Shown here in pieces: positions 26,479-40,329 of a DNA stretch of 64,000 bases; position 1 is the first letter of the stretch, and every line of letters starts with the position of its first letter. The notes below the pieces were generated by a model. It was not told the origin of the DNA. It worked only from the letters and a program-made list of their open reading frames with translations, and made no database searches. A program made the translations under genes and the position numbers. Origin of the DNA: Nicotiana tabacum (taxonomy: Eukaryota > Streptophyta > Magnoliopsida > Solanales > Solanaceae); the NCBI RefSeq assembly GCF_000715075.1, contig NC_134084.1:7938501-8002500 (forward strand). Direction: 5' to 3'.

Positions 26479-26664
26479 CTACACAATATAATTTTCGGAC
26501 AAAACAGTATCACTTAACACATCTTGAATACATGTGGCTTCGCGATTGACGGTGGCTAAGAACTTGGAAGTAGGGAGGAAATTGATGGCCCTAAGATACC
26601 ACTTGCCAACTTGGAATTGATCTTTGAATTCAAGATTATAATTATCAGTTTTTAAAACTTCCAT
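26479..26664 (-). CDS. Possible orphan exon or small ORF, unrecognised
   Basis: A 61-codon minus-strand frame starting at a true ATG in good context (GAAGATGG, purine at -3 and G at +4). The translation starts MEVLKTDNYNLEFKDQF and has mixed, protein-like composition, unlike the low-complexity frames around it. I do not recognise it. It lies only 73 bp from the LTR edge at 26738, so if it is a first exon, its promoter would have been displaced by the nested insertion stack. It may equally be chance; no splice partner was found. Confidence 0.22.
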   Translation of the reverse strand: MEVLKTDNYNLEFKDQFQVGKWYLRAINFLPTSKFLATVNREATCIQDVLSDTVLSENYIV

Positions 26665-26737
26665 CTTCTTTACTTAATTCAAGATTGTCACATTGTTGGA
26701 TTTGTGAATGGAAAGCAAGGCTACATATCTATTAATG

Positions 26738-28746
26738 TGTTATGACCCAAAAGGTCATTTTTTGTTTTAGAATCCGTTTCCGTGTGTTTGAGGCCTTGAA
26801 AATCTCCTTTTATCTCTTCTCGATTTGCGTGCACAGTCCGGGCGCGTTGCCGGAAAGCTTTTGTGTGAAAAATTTAAGAAATAATGATTTTTGGCTTAGA
26901 AAGATGATTTTAGTTGACTTCGATCAATATTGTGGGTAAACGAACCCGGACTCATGTTCCGGCGATCCCTGAGGGTCCGTCGTAAAATATGGGACCTGGG
27001 CATATACCAAAATCGAATTCTGAGGTCCCTAGCCCGAGAAATGAATTTTTGAAGAAAATTATAAAACAGAAAATATAATGGTTTTTGAAAATTGAATAAT
27101 ATTTGATCTTGTCGATATCGGGCCCGCATTTTGGTTTCGGAGCCCGGTACAAGTCTGTTATGGTATTTAGACCCTATTTGTGAAATTTGGTGAAAAACGG
27201 AAGAAATTTGATGTAATTCGGACTCTTGGTTGGGAAAATAGAAATTTTGAACTATCTTGAAAATTTTATGAGTTTTGGTATTGAATTCATAATTCTAGAT
27301 GTTATTTTGGCGATTTGACAAGTTCATATGATGTTTTAAGACTTGTGTGCATGGTTGATTTGGAGCCCCCAGGGTTCTGGTGAGTTATGGATAGGCTACA
27401 GAGTGATTTTTGAATTTAGGGAATTGTTGGTATGCTTCAGCTGAGTTGTAGGCCTCAGACCTCGCAAATGCGAGGTCAGGATTCGCAATTGCGACCACTG
27501 TCAATGTAGCATTTGCGAGGCTTCTATCGCAAATGCGAAGTAAGCTGGGCATGGGCATGTTCGCAATTGAAAATTATTCTTTGCATTTGCGAAGTAGTCT
27601 GGGAGGGGCAAATCATCGCAATTGCGACCAAAGGTTCGCAGTTGCGACAGTAGCAGAAATGCGATAGGTTCGCATTTGTGATGCTTGTCTCTCATTTGCG
27701 AGGTTCGCAATTGCGAAGTTCTGATCGCAAATGCGATATCTGCAACTGTTCAAAAGGAAACTTGGACGGGATTTTCACCCATTGTTTACATTTATCAAAT
27801 CCTAAAACCCTAGAGGCGATTCTCCCAAGACCAAATCTTCCCCAAAACTTTGGTAAGTGATCCTAACCCACTTCCTTTCACTTTTCCGTTACATTTCATG
27901 AATTTCCAACCAAAAATCTACGATTTCTATGGTAAAAATTGGGGGTTTGGGTAGAACTAGGGATTTTTATAAATTGCGAATTTAGACCTCAATTTGAGGT
28001 CGGATTCCAAAATTAATTGTATATCCGGGTTCGGGGGTGAATGGGTAATCGGGTGTTGGTCCGAATTTCGAGTTTGGATTAAGCAGGCTCCGTGTCGAGT
28101 TTTTGACTTTCTGGGGAAACTATTAGAAAACCTATAATTATGCAATGAAATTGAGTTCTTTAGCATTTATTGATGTTATTAAGTTAATGATGACTAGATA
28201 CGAGTGAATTGGTGGTGGAATCGAGAGGTAAAGCGGTGATTGAGCTTTGAAATACTCGTTGACTTGAGGTAAGTATTTGGTCTAACCTTGACTTGAGGGA
28301 ATAGGGATCCTCGACTTATTTGCAATGTGAAATTCAGTGTGTGTGTTGTATAGGTACGGTGACGAGTACCTATGCGCCACCAAATTATCATTTTAGCTTA
28401 TTCACTTCCCTATTTTCCTATATATTGCTCTCCTGCCTTAATTGCTACTGCTCATAAATGTTTTCATGTCAAATTGCTTCATATTAACAATTGTTTTCTT
28501 TATTGAAGTATTTAATTATTTTATAATTTTGTTTTATTACCCTATTGGCTTATATTGGTTTATTGGTGCCTTATGGTACACCTTGGTTGGTCTCGCTGAG
28601 TAGTTTATACTGGTTAAGTTTCATAATCGTAGTGATATTCTATTGTGTGGATTAAGGTATAAGTATTGTGGAGCATTTGAGTTAACTTGTGAAACACTTA
28701 TTTTTATTTTTGTGATTGGTGTTGATATTTATATTGAGATCGGGTT
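26738..28746 (+). mobile_element. Tekay-type LTR, truncated by a nested insertion (outermost layer)
   Basis: It starts TGTTATGACCCAAAAGGTCA and follows the first roughly 2.0 kb of the LTR at 11437 block by block: the GGCGATTTGA region, the palindrome cluster (27459-27745), the GTAAGTGATCC donor-like site (27853), the CTATATATTGCTCTC TATA region and the GATATTTATATTGAGATCGGG segment. It stops at 28746 exactly where a new LTR begins. The rest of this element, if present, should resume beyond the window. The 5 bp before the LTR are TAATG. Confidence 0.88.
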
Positions 28747-30745
<1,999 letters not shown>

Positions 30746-30749
30746 AAAG

Positions 30750-30761
30750 TGGTATCAATGC
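30750..30761 (+). other. Primer binding site, initiator tRNA-Met-like variant
   Basis: TGGTATCAATGC starts 4 bp after the LTR end. It matches the initiator tRNA-Met site for the first eight bases and then differs (ATGC in place of GAGC), which may be mutation or a different tRNA. Confidence 0.65.
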
Positions 30762-30956
30762 AGTTCTGTCCTAGGGAGTCTACAAGCCGTGTCTAGTTAG
30801 GTCTTGTTTATAGATGTGTGTTGCACCACATTATATAAGCAGGTGACTATAGGGCATTTAGGAGTTGGTTACCCTTTTTTCAAATCTAAATCATGTTGTA
30901 GCACTGAGTTATAGGAAATTTAAGTTAAACTTACGTGTTGACGTTTGCATGCACAG

Positions 30957-32279
30957 ATGACGGTAACAAAGAAGACTACGACTAGCTAGAGGAGAGAAAC
31001 AGTAGTAGGTGATGGGACTAGCAGGGTACCCCCAAGAGATGGGGCCCAATCGGAGTTGCAGGGAGAGACCCCTATCCAGCGATTACCGGCTCCTCCACTA
31101 CTTGAGGAGATTCCTAGGGAGACTGCACATCCAGTTCCCCTTCCGCTTCCATCAGATCAAGACTTGAGGAGTGCGGTGCATTTGTTGGCACAGTTGGTAG
31201 CTACCCAGCAACATGCTAGGGCATCTGCTAGTGCAGGACCTTCTGAGGGATCTGGAAGTTCAAGGGTCCAAGAGTTTATTACTTTGAATCCCCAAAGTTC
31301 ACGGGGACAGATCAGAGGGAGGACCCGCGGGATTTTATAGATCAGCTTCATAGGATCTTTCAGGTTATGCATGCTACGGAGAAAGAGGCGATTGAGTTAG
31401 CAGCTTTTCAACTCCGAGATATAGCCATCCTTTGGTATGAGGGATGAGAAAGGTCCAGGGAACGTGATGCACCTCTTACTATTTGGGAGAATTTCTCAGA
31501 TGCCTTCCTTGACCAGTACTTACCACGAGAGATCCGACAGACCCGACTCGATCAGTTTCTAGCCCTCAAGCAGGGCAATATGAGTGTTCGAAAATATAGT
31601 CTCCATTTTGACTCATTGTCCAGATATGCACCATCCATAGTTGCTACTATGCGGGATAAAATCCACATGTTTATAGTAGGGTTGGCCCCAGAGTTGACCG
31701 AGGCGTGTGCCATCGCTGCATTGCAGGATAATATGGATATCTCTCGGATTCAGGAATTTGCCTAGAATATAGAAAGGGCTAGGCGTCTGCAGCAGGGTGC
31801 GGAGAGGACTGAGTCAGGGCAGCGCAAGAGGATAAGATTTGCCAGGTCTTAGGAGTAGTCTCAGGATAGTTACAGGCCCCAGTACTTCATATGGCCACCT
31901 AGACCTCCGCCACCTCAGTTATAGGGTTACAGGTATGACCGTTATACTCAGTCAGGACCCGATGAAAGCTCCTAGGCATCCGATTTGCAACGACAGCGAG
32001 GTTCGGGGCAAACATGGTCAATCCTGCTGTGGTGTGCCATCTGCGGTAGTGGACACTTGGGCCAATGCCGAGCCGGCTCCGATGCTTGTTATACATGTGG
32101 ACGTCCAGGGCATATGGTGCGAGATTGCCCAAATAAAGATTTTGGGGATATGGTGCAACCAGCAAATTCAACAACAAGATCAGCTATATATGTGCATCCT
32201 TCAGGGCACGAGTCTCAGTCTTTGGCTGGTAGACGAAGAATACTCACCAGACATTGTGATAGGTATGTTGACCATTTGT
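30957..32279 (+). pseudogene. Gag polyprotein, degraded (second gypsy element)
   Basis: Starts at ATG 30957 (MTVTKKTTTS) with an in-frame TAG at 30987 and resumes in frame at 31056. A frame change near 31305 moves it to the capsid segment (FIDQLHRIFQVMHATEKEA at about 31336, YLPREIRQTRLDQFLALKQG near 31519). The nucleocapsid has a canonical CCHC knuckle CYTCGRPGHMVRDC at about 32087-32128, preceded by a Cys/His cluster CAICGSGHLGQC with non-canonical spacing. In the capsid frame the stops are TGA at 31445 and TAG at 31763, 31850, 31856, 31922 and 31973; the five TAGs all sit where Gln is plausible. Confidence 0.9.
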
Positions 32280-33598
32280 TCTCACGATGTTTATGCCTTG
32301 ATAAACACAGGATCTACTTTATCATGTATTTGTCGTGCGAAAATTTGGTATAGTGGCTGAAATACTAAGTGATCCTTTTGCGGTATCTACACCGATCGAA
32401 GAATTGATTATCGCTAGACTCCTTTACCGAGGTTGTACGATATCAGTTTGTGGTCGTCGGACCTCAGCCGACCTAGTTAAGCTAGAGATGTTGGATTTTG
32501 ATGCTATCATGGGCATGGACTGGTTGGCAGCTTGTTATGCCACAGTTGATTGTCGAGCAAAGATAGCCAGATTTCATTTTCCGAGTGAGCCAGTCCTTGA
32601 ATAGGTAGGTAATACAGCGATACCCAGAGGTAGGTTTATTTCCTATCTGAAGGAGAGGAAAATGATTGCAAAAGTGTGCATTTATCATATTGTGCGAGTT
32701 AAAGATGAGAATGCTGAGATACCTACCCTTTAGTCTATTCCAGTAGTCAAAGAGTACGCGGATGTATTTCCAGATGAACTTCCAGGTATTCCTCCAGAGC
32801 GAGAGATTGATTTTAGCATTGATTTGCTTCTAGGAATGCAACCAATATCCATCCCTTCGTGTAGAATGGCACCTGCCGAATTAAAGGAGTTGAAGGGGAA
32901 GTTAAAAGATTTACTGGAGAAAGGTTTTATTAGACCCAATACCTCACCTTGGGGTGCACCGGTATTGTTTGTACAGAAGAAAGACGGCTCGCTAAGGATG
33001 TGTATCGCTTACAGGCAATTGAACAAGGTAACTATTAAGAATAAGTATCCCCTTCCAAGGATAGACGACTTGTTTGATCAGTTGCAGGGAGCTATATGCT
33101 TTTCAAAGATAGATTTGAGGTTGGGGTACCACCAGGTCAGAGTTCGGGAGAAAGATATTCCCAAAACAGCCTTTAGGACCCGATATGGCCACTTTGAGTT
33201 CCTTGTTATGTTATTCGAGTTGATAAATGCACCTGCCAAATTTATGGACTTGATGAATAGCCTATTCCGGCCATATTTGAATCTGTTCGTGATACTATTT
33301 ATTGATGATATTCTAGTTTATTCACGTTCAGAGGATGAGCACGTGGATCACCTGTGAGCAGTCTCCAAACCCTCCGCGATAATAAATTATATGCTAAGTT
33401 TTTTAAGTGAGAGTTCTGGTTAAAGTCCGTAGCATTCTTGGGGTATATTGTATCCGACAGAGGTGTAAATGTAGACACTCAGAAGATTAAGGCTGTGAAA
33501 TCCTGGCCTACACCTACCACTCCGACAGAGATTCGTAACTTTCTAGGCTTAGCAGGATATTATCGGAGGTTCGTAGAGGGTTTTTCTTCTCTTTCAGC
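32280..33598 (+). pseudogene. Pol: protease and RT only, truncated and degraded
   Basis: The protease active-site segment at about 32292-32330 reads ALINTGSTLSC; family members have Asp in place of Asn, so the catalytic residue is lost (codon 32304-32306). The protease end DFDAIMGMDWLA is at about 32500. The RT from about 32820 has [16 protein letters not shown], then [20 protein letters not shown], and catalytic FIDDILVYS near 33300. A frameshift and TGA at 33355 separate the last segment (33438-33598), which ends in the connection domain where the Tat element starts. RNase H and integrase must lie beyond the nested elements, if retained. Confidence 0.92.
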
Positions 33599-34559
33599 TG
33601 ACGTGCCCCCTTTCCCCTCTTCACATCGGGAAATCGGGTTTATGACATTTTTGGGTATGGGACAACTCATTCCTTTTGGAAACGGGTTTGCATTTTGAAG
33701 AGTCTCCATCTAATGATTTAAGGTGCATTAGGACACTATAGGGTTCATTTATAAGTTTGTTTGATAACTAGAGATAGGGTAAGGGCTTGAAATTATCCTA
33801 AAGGGAAGGTGTTAGGAATCCCTCAGGATCCACTAGTGTGGTTCCCGACCAGATAGTTTTTTGAATTTGTACAGTTAGCAAATAGACAAGTATAGGCTCA
33901 AATAGTAGGGGATTTAAGTTTAAACACATAAGAGATTGAAAACAATCATTAAAAGGCGAATTTTAAAAAAGAGTTACAGTTTTACAAATACTTGAGAATA
34001 TAAAAAGGATGGGGGTCCTAGTTTTGTTTATAATATGGATCACATCAATGCGATACCCGGTATGACACTTCTCAGAAGAGGGGATACACGTGGTATTAGT
34101 GCACCGGTCATCATATCCATATCTACCCTTCCCACTTTGCTAAGGTATTAAAGCGCGGATTGGTCTCGACCTCTACTGCATGCCATTATCCGTCCCATTC
34201 CTATCAGTCCCGGAGGTATTTAGGACGACTATTCCTATAAGAGGGAAGATTTTAGGCTGACTATTAGGTTTTAAAGGTAAAAGGCTAAGGTGAGAGACAA
34301 AAACATGTAGGACTGCATTTAAAGGGAAAACACATAAACGATTAATAGGCTCATATATACCTCTGCAGACAATGCATATAAATAGCATCACTTAGACACA
34401 GTTAGGGTCAAAATTTAAAGTACTAAGGCAAGGTGTTTTAATTGTTGAAGCAGACCAATTTATTACATAACTCAGATAAGAAGTCCGAGTCAGGCCTGCC
34501 TGTTGGTTGTAGAAGTGCTAATTAAACAAAGGCGAGTTCAGTTTTATCATTATTACCTA

Positions 34560-35095
34560 AGGCTTGCATAGGCACAGTAATGAGCATGATGTCTATTACT
34601 AATTAGGAATGTAGTAAAACATTAAACAATTCGAAACGAGCGATTTGGATCCTATAGGCATGCTTTCTAACCGTATTAATTTAAAAGAGTCGGTTATTTA
34701 AGTTGATTCAGAATTATACGAGTCAAACCGATTTTTAACTAAAGTGGTTTTAGATCCTATAGACATGATCTCTATTATAGCTGATTTTAATTTCTACAGA
34801 CATGGTATCTTAGTATTAAAGGTTGATTTTTGTCCTATAGGCATGGTATCTAATTGGACATGAAGTGAAGCAGGCAGGATTCATTTGATCACAGCGAAAT
34901 TCCTATAGGCATGATTTCTATAAAAAATTGATTTGGATCTCATAGGCATGTCATCTAATTTCAAAGCTGATTTTAACCTTGTAGGCATGATGTCTGATTA
35001 TAGTCATTCAGACCCTATAGGCATGGTGTCTAAGTGTGGAAGTAAAACATGCAGAATTTATTAAACAGATCATATAGGCATGTTATCTACCCTTC
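34560..35095. repeat. Interspersed CCTATAGGCATG motif repeats in the Tat LTR
   Basis: About nine copies of CCTATAGGCATG followed by an ATCTCTAA-like tail, at about 34569, 34651, 34755, 34797, 34834, 34902, 34940, 34978, 35013 and 35067, with spacings of 35-105 bp. The spacers differ, so these are motif-level rather than whole-unit tandem repeats. Confidence 0.8.
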
Positions 35096-36138
35096 TAATA
35101 GTTAAAGTATGCATAATCACCCCATCCCTTTTCAATAGACAACCCCAATATTTGTTACAAATTATTACAGACCAAAAATGACTGAATTACATCAAAAAAA
35201 TGCAAAAATAAGAAGTTACAACCATATGAGGCCTGATTCTTGACTTCCTCTCTGAGTTATGGAAAAAACTACCTCAAATGCCAATGTTGTTTCAAAGCCT
35301 TTCTCAGACCTGGGTGTGTCAAAGTTCCCTAAGGGCTTCAAGGGACCCCGGGCAGTGCTTACACCCAGGTTTGCATAAGTAGACAGAAATGAATGCAGTG
35401 TGGAAGGGCCAACCCTTATGTGTCCAAGTTCAGAGGGAGCTCAAGGGTCCCAAGGCAAGGCTCACACAAGAGGGGCAGAACCTAGGTTCTAAGAATATAA
35501 TGGAAGTGCAGAATACATAATTTAAAGAAAAAAAGAGTTTGTTTAAAACTGGACTGGTAAGTCCATTTGTTGAAGGTAATCAGTAGCAGAAGTGTTTAAA
35601 ATGAGTTGGAGTAGTGATCAAAACACAGAATTAATAGTCATAAAAGGGGTCAAGGGGTTTTGGGAATACATCGTTTGTAAGCACATGACCCAGCAGGGGT
35701 CTGGTTTGGTCATGCACAGCAATAGGTGATGTTGGCATGGCCACAAACCAACCAAGGTAATACAAACACATATAGGGGATATGGGGTTTGGGATTCATAC
35801 ACATATGAGAGCATTAATTTAAAAGGAGAAGGGAACATATTTCAGCATGCTAGTAATGTAACTTGACTGCAGAAACATAAGCAGAAGTAGAAAAGAATGG
35901 GAGAAGTTAGAACAATTAAAGAAACATGTTGTTGTTGATGCTTGAAAATTAACTAGGACATACCAGTAGAGAAGCAAAGTGCACAAAGTAAGCAAAATTT
36001 CACAGTCTAGCCTTGGCTTTCAGCCGGCTAGACAAAGCAGTAGCACAAGTAGTAGTAGAGAAAAGAGAGAAGTTTTGAGTGTAAGTGTGTGTTCTTGAAC
36101 TCAAATTGTTCGTATCTTTAAAAGAAGAGGGAATGGGT

Positions 36139-36146
36139 ATTTATAG
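36139..36146 (-). promoter_or_regulatory. Tat LTR TATA motif
   Basis: On the minus strand CTATAAATACCC, followed downstream by a pyrimidine- and CAAAACTTCTCTC-rich leader. It lies about mid-LTR. Plausible promoter, not proven. Confidence 0.45.
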
Positions 36147-38238
36147 TTTTGAAAACGAGTGAAGAAATGGTAAAGTCTTAAAGACAAACATGGAAATAAT
36201 CACAATCAAAATCAATTAACACAAGTGATTCCCTTTAATTAAGAAATCACTTTTTAACTGGTAGTAACAGGTTTAATTAAGGAAAAAAATCAGTTTGGGG
36301 ATTGATTGATTATTGCCATATAAGGGGGAAGTAAATGCATGAAGTAAATAATCAAGTCTAAGTAAAAAGTGCTTAGTTTTTAGAAGGGATTCAACAAGGT
36401 AAAACATCACAGTAAAGGAAAAGAATCAATTAATTTTAAACAGATGAGTAAAAATTAGGGCTCGTAAGAAAACCTTTTACAATTAGTTGGAAGATCGAGG
36501 GAATCAAGATCAATCAAGAAAGGAACATGATTATGCACTTCACCATATATATAGCAAGAGATGAACAAGCATGCAGAGTTAAACACGTTGACAAAAGAAG
36601 CAACACAAACATACAGTAGCAGTAGGGGTAAGCTAGGGTTCAGTAGCAAGAAAATATTCAAAGCACAGTAGTCAAGTAGGTCAAGTAGTCACATAGAATC
36701 AATAGTGAAGAAGAACATAGTAACAGGTAAAGAGAGTCAGAAATAAGTAAATGCCTCATAGTAACAAGTGAGAAAAAACTTTTAAGAAGTTCGGGCTTCA
36801 AGAGTAGCCGAATTTAAGAGATGATAAGAACTCAAAATCAGATGAGTCAAACAAGGAAAACAGAGTAAGAAACAAAGAACTTAATCGAACAGGTACACCT
36901 TAAAATAAACAGTTTCAGAACTCGGATAAGACCAAAAAAGGAACTAGGGTTTTTAACATGCTGAAATAGATAGAACAACATGAGCAAATCATTTCAAACA
37001 TTGCAAAATCACAAACAACATTAAAATCAGAGAAGAGATCTTTTGAAAAACTTAAAGGAAAACCTTAATCGTCGAAAAATGAAGAGTCGTTTTGAAAGAA
37101 AAGTTGAAGAACCTTTGAGAAAACACTTAAGAAATTCATAGTAAACACAGATCTAAGATAGATCTGAAGAAAATTGAAAGATCTTAAAGATTAGGGTTTC
37201 GGAAAACCTAGAAAAGGTGAGAAAGACCTTGAAAGTTACCGATCTAACCAGGAAAGTCAAGGATCTGCCTTAAAAGGCCATGAATGGCAGGAGAAAGGTC
37301 ATGGATGGCCGGAGAAAGACCATGAACAGAAGTCAAGCAAGGATGTGGACAAGATTCCTTTGAGTTCTGGCCATGAAACCGCAGAAACAAACACCCAGGA
37401 GCCATATGAAACCGATACACATCTCAAATGGCCATGAGATGCCATGGATTAGGCAGGGGTTAAGGCGGGTTAGGGTGAAATTAGATGGCGGCGGCTAGGG
37501 TTCATGTGGGGTTGTAGAGAGAATTGAGAGTGAAGGGATTCAGAGGTGGCGGGTGGTGGAAAATGAATTAGGTTTAGGGGTCGTTCAGGGTTAAAAATGG
37601 TAAGGGTGAATGCGGGTCGTTGATCTAAAGGATCAATGACCTGGATTAAAGAGGGTAGGTAGGGGATTCGAGTTGGGTCGGTTAAACTGGGTTAGGGGTC
37701 GGGTTTAAATGAAATTGGGCCAGGGAAATCGGGTCTGATTTGGGGTCAGATTTAGGCTACAATTTAAATGCAATTGGGCTATTATTTAAATGGCCAATTT
37801 TCTCCTTTGAAATTTATAAAAAATAGTAAATAAATTCTGGAAATAAATTGAAAGCACTAAAATTATTTATAATATACAATCAACAATTTAAAAATGCAGG
37901 GCTTAATATTTATGAATATAAAATACAACTAAATCTTAAAAGGGTTAATGTTGCAATTATATGCATTTAGCTTTATAAAACACTAAATAAGATTGTAAAA
38001 ATTACATTAGCCATATTTTGGCATAAATATAAAGATTCAATAAATGAATCATCAAAATAATAATTTTGGACATAATTATTGAATTTTATGGATGAAAATG
38101 GAAATAAATTGATTTTAAAACCTTTAAAAATTATGGAAAAATAATAAAATACTTGGATATGCTTACATATGCATACATATGCCATTTTGAAGTTATTTTG
38201 CATATTGAAAATATATAGGAAAAAATTGGGTATCAACA

Positions 38239-38251
38239 GCTGCCCCTCTTT
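38239..38251 (-). other. Polypurine tract of the Tat element
   Basis: On the minus strand AAAGAGGGGCAGC directly precedes the LTR start TGTTGATACCC. This is the typical purine run and LTR junction of the lineage. Confidence 0.8.
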
Positions 38252-38619
38252 ACCCGGGAAGGATGAAAGAGTTTTTGGGTAAAGATATGGTGGCCAATTT
38301 TGACCGAGCAAAATGGTTTTAAGAGGTTTGGGCCGCACCCTGGATTTTGAGCTGCCTACATACCCCTGGTTTTACATGAATCAGCCATATGTAGTTCAGG
38401 ATTCATCGGCGGAGTATATCGATGAAGCGATTTCAAAGACGGATGCAATATCCAGGGCGGGGTGAGTGGACGACTTGTGGGGATGGTTAAGGTTTGATAT
38501 AGCTGCGGGAACTGGAGCGGGATTGCTCCTACCGAGATGGCCGTTGCTCTCCAGTTTACCTGCAATGAAACAATACAAGCGTATTCTGTGCATAAATTTA
38601 GACATGATGCAAATTCCCG

Positions 38620-39612
38620 TCGGACCATGAATGTTGTCTTTGGACGGTTAGGATGACGTCCTTAAACCATGACGTCCTGGGCTATGAAGCGTATGATAAA
38701 GGATTCACAGGCCATGAAATTATGCTCTCGAGCTATGAGGATGGTGCCTCCGAACCATGATTCCTTTGAATAATGATATGCAAAAGATTGAAAGGGATCC
38801 TCAGACCATGACATGGTGTTCTCGGGCTATGAAGATGTTGCCTCCGAATGATGACACCTTTGGATAATTTGGCAATCTTTCAGCCCATGAGATGCAGTAT
38901 GAGGTGATCTTTTAGCCCCTGAGATATAGTACCATGATGCGGACAAGACAGAGCTTAGTCTTGCGATTTGAAGGGCAGAGCTTAGCTCGTAAAAGAAATG
39001 AAATAAACGATGCTTGAGATGGTGCTTAGTTTTGAAGAAAATTGGAGGCAGATCTTAGCCTCGGAAGACAGAATGAGGCAGAGCTTAGCTCGTAAAAGAA
39101 ATGAAATAAACGATGCTTGAGATGGTGCTTAGTTTTGAAGAAAATTGGAGGCAGATCTTAGCCTCGGAAGACAGAATGATAGCCTTATGCAAAGGTGCAA
39201 ATGCAGATGGAGGTTGAGCTTAACCTCGGAAGGCAGAATGGTAGCCTTGCGCAATGCAAGATGCAGATGGAGACAGCGTTTAGTCTCGGAAGGCAGAAAG
39301 GTAGCCTTATGCAATGTAGATGCAGAAGGAGGTAGAGCTTAACCTCGGAAGGCAGAATAGTAGCCTTATGCAAAAGTGCAAAAGGAGACGGCATTGAGTC
39401 TCGGAAGGCAGAAAGGTAGCCTTATACAATGAAGATGCAGAAGGAGGTAGAGCTTAACCTCGGAAGGTAGAATAGTAGCCTTATGCAAGAATGCAGATGG
39501 AGACATCGTTTAGTCTTGGCAGGCAGAATGGTAGCCTTATGCAATGCAGGATGTAGATGGAGACATCGTTTAATCTCGGAAGGTAGAAAGGTAGCCTTAT
39601 GCAGCAATGCAA
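38620..39612 (-). repeat. Tandem repeat arrays in the Tat 3' non-coding region
   Basis: Three arrays follow one another. From about 38620 to 38890 is a degenerate unit of about 98 bp (TATGAGGATGGTGCCTCCGAA type). From about 38970 to 39175 are two copies of a 103-bp unit. From about 39150 to 39612 are about seven copies of a 58-60-bp unit with GGAAGGCAGAATGGTAGCC, alternating between GCTTAACCTCGG and GTTTAGTCTCGG variants so that a 118-120-bp dimer is visible. Tat elements are known for such repeat-bearing 3' regions. Confidence 0.93.
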
Positions 39613-40329
39613 ATAACGAGTGATAGTAGAGTTTTCTTAGCTGATAACAGATTGCGATGTCGTGATTATTGAGAGCATTATGATAGACAGAGCATAACTG
39701 GCGTGTGCAGATATCAAATGTTGGTAAGTGCGATGGTTCGAAGAGTTATATTTCTAAATAATTTTTGTCCCATGAGTGTATAGTATGCTTGATGATCTCG
39801 CAATCCAAGTGCCTGCATCCAAAGAAAAATCGTGAGTTTTATAAAGGGGGGAGGTTAGTTTATATCCCCGCTGGCTTTGCTTGACCAGCTCGACTTTGAT
39901 CTAGTGATACTGTCTGTATCATTGGGGTAGCGTTGCTAAACAAAGCAATTTCAGTAATAAGCATGCATGATTTCATAAAAATATGACATAAGTATATAAT
40001 TAAGATAGCTTTTCAGATGAACCGATGACTGCGACGTAGCTCGAGACATTGCAACCTTTCCAACAACGAAATTTTTAGGGTCCCCCTCAAAATTCTGCCC
40101 CAGTTTAATGGGTTGATGCTTCTGACTGTTGCTTGCAACGATCGGCTGAAATTACTTCGGAATATTGAGGGTCCTCCTCAAAATTCTACCCCAGTTTCCA
40201 ATTGCGGGGGGAAATGAAAATTTTATTGAGTTGTGACCAAACCCATAGGGCTGCCTATGTATCCCCTTTTAAACGGGAATCAGTTTAGGCGTAGTTTAAT
40301 TTACATCATATATAGGGGAAGCATAAACA
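39613..40329. other. Tat 3' non-coding region, no ORF
   Basis: Between the integrase end and the tandem arrays. A block with CCTCAAAATTCTGCCCCAGTTT near 40085 recurs near 40176 as CCTCAAAATTCTACCCCAGTTT, about 90 bp apart, so it too is partly repetitive. Confidence 0.6.

Larger units (their letters stand above)
33599..38238 (-). repeat. 3' LTR of the minus-strand Tat element
   Basis: On the minus strand it starts TGTTGATACCCAATTTTTTCC just after the polypurine tract and ends GGGGGCACGTCA, giving 4640 bp. It carries a TATA motif (36139-36146), a block of repeated CCTATAGGCATG motifs (34560-35095) and CCTAACACCTTCCC near its end (33806-33818), a motif shared with the Ogre-like LTRs. Confidence 0.82.

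Noticed and set aside
39129..39607. Minus-strand frames with HLHLALHKATILPSE-type repeats
   Set aside because: Translation of the roughly 60-bp tandem repeat in the Tat 3' region; no independent coding evidence.
38970..39612. CRISPR-like repeat-spacer appearance
   Set aside because: Units are contiguous with variable bases inside the unit, with no constant repeat and unique spacer pattern, and the host is a plant.
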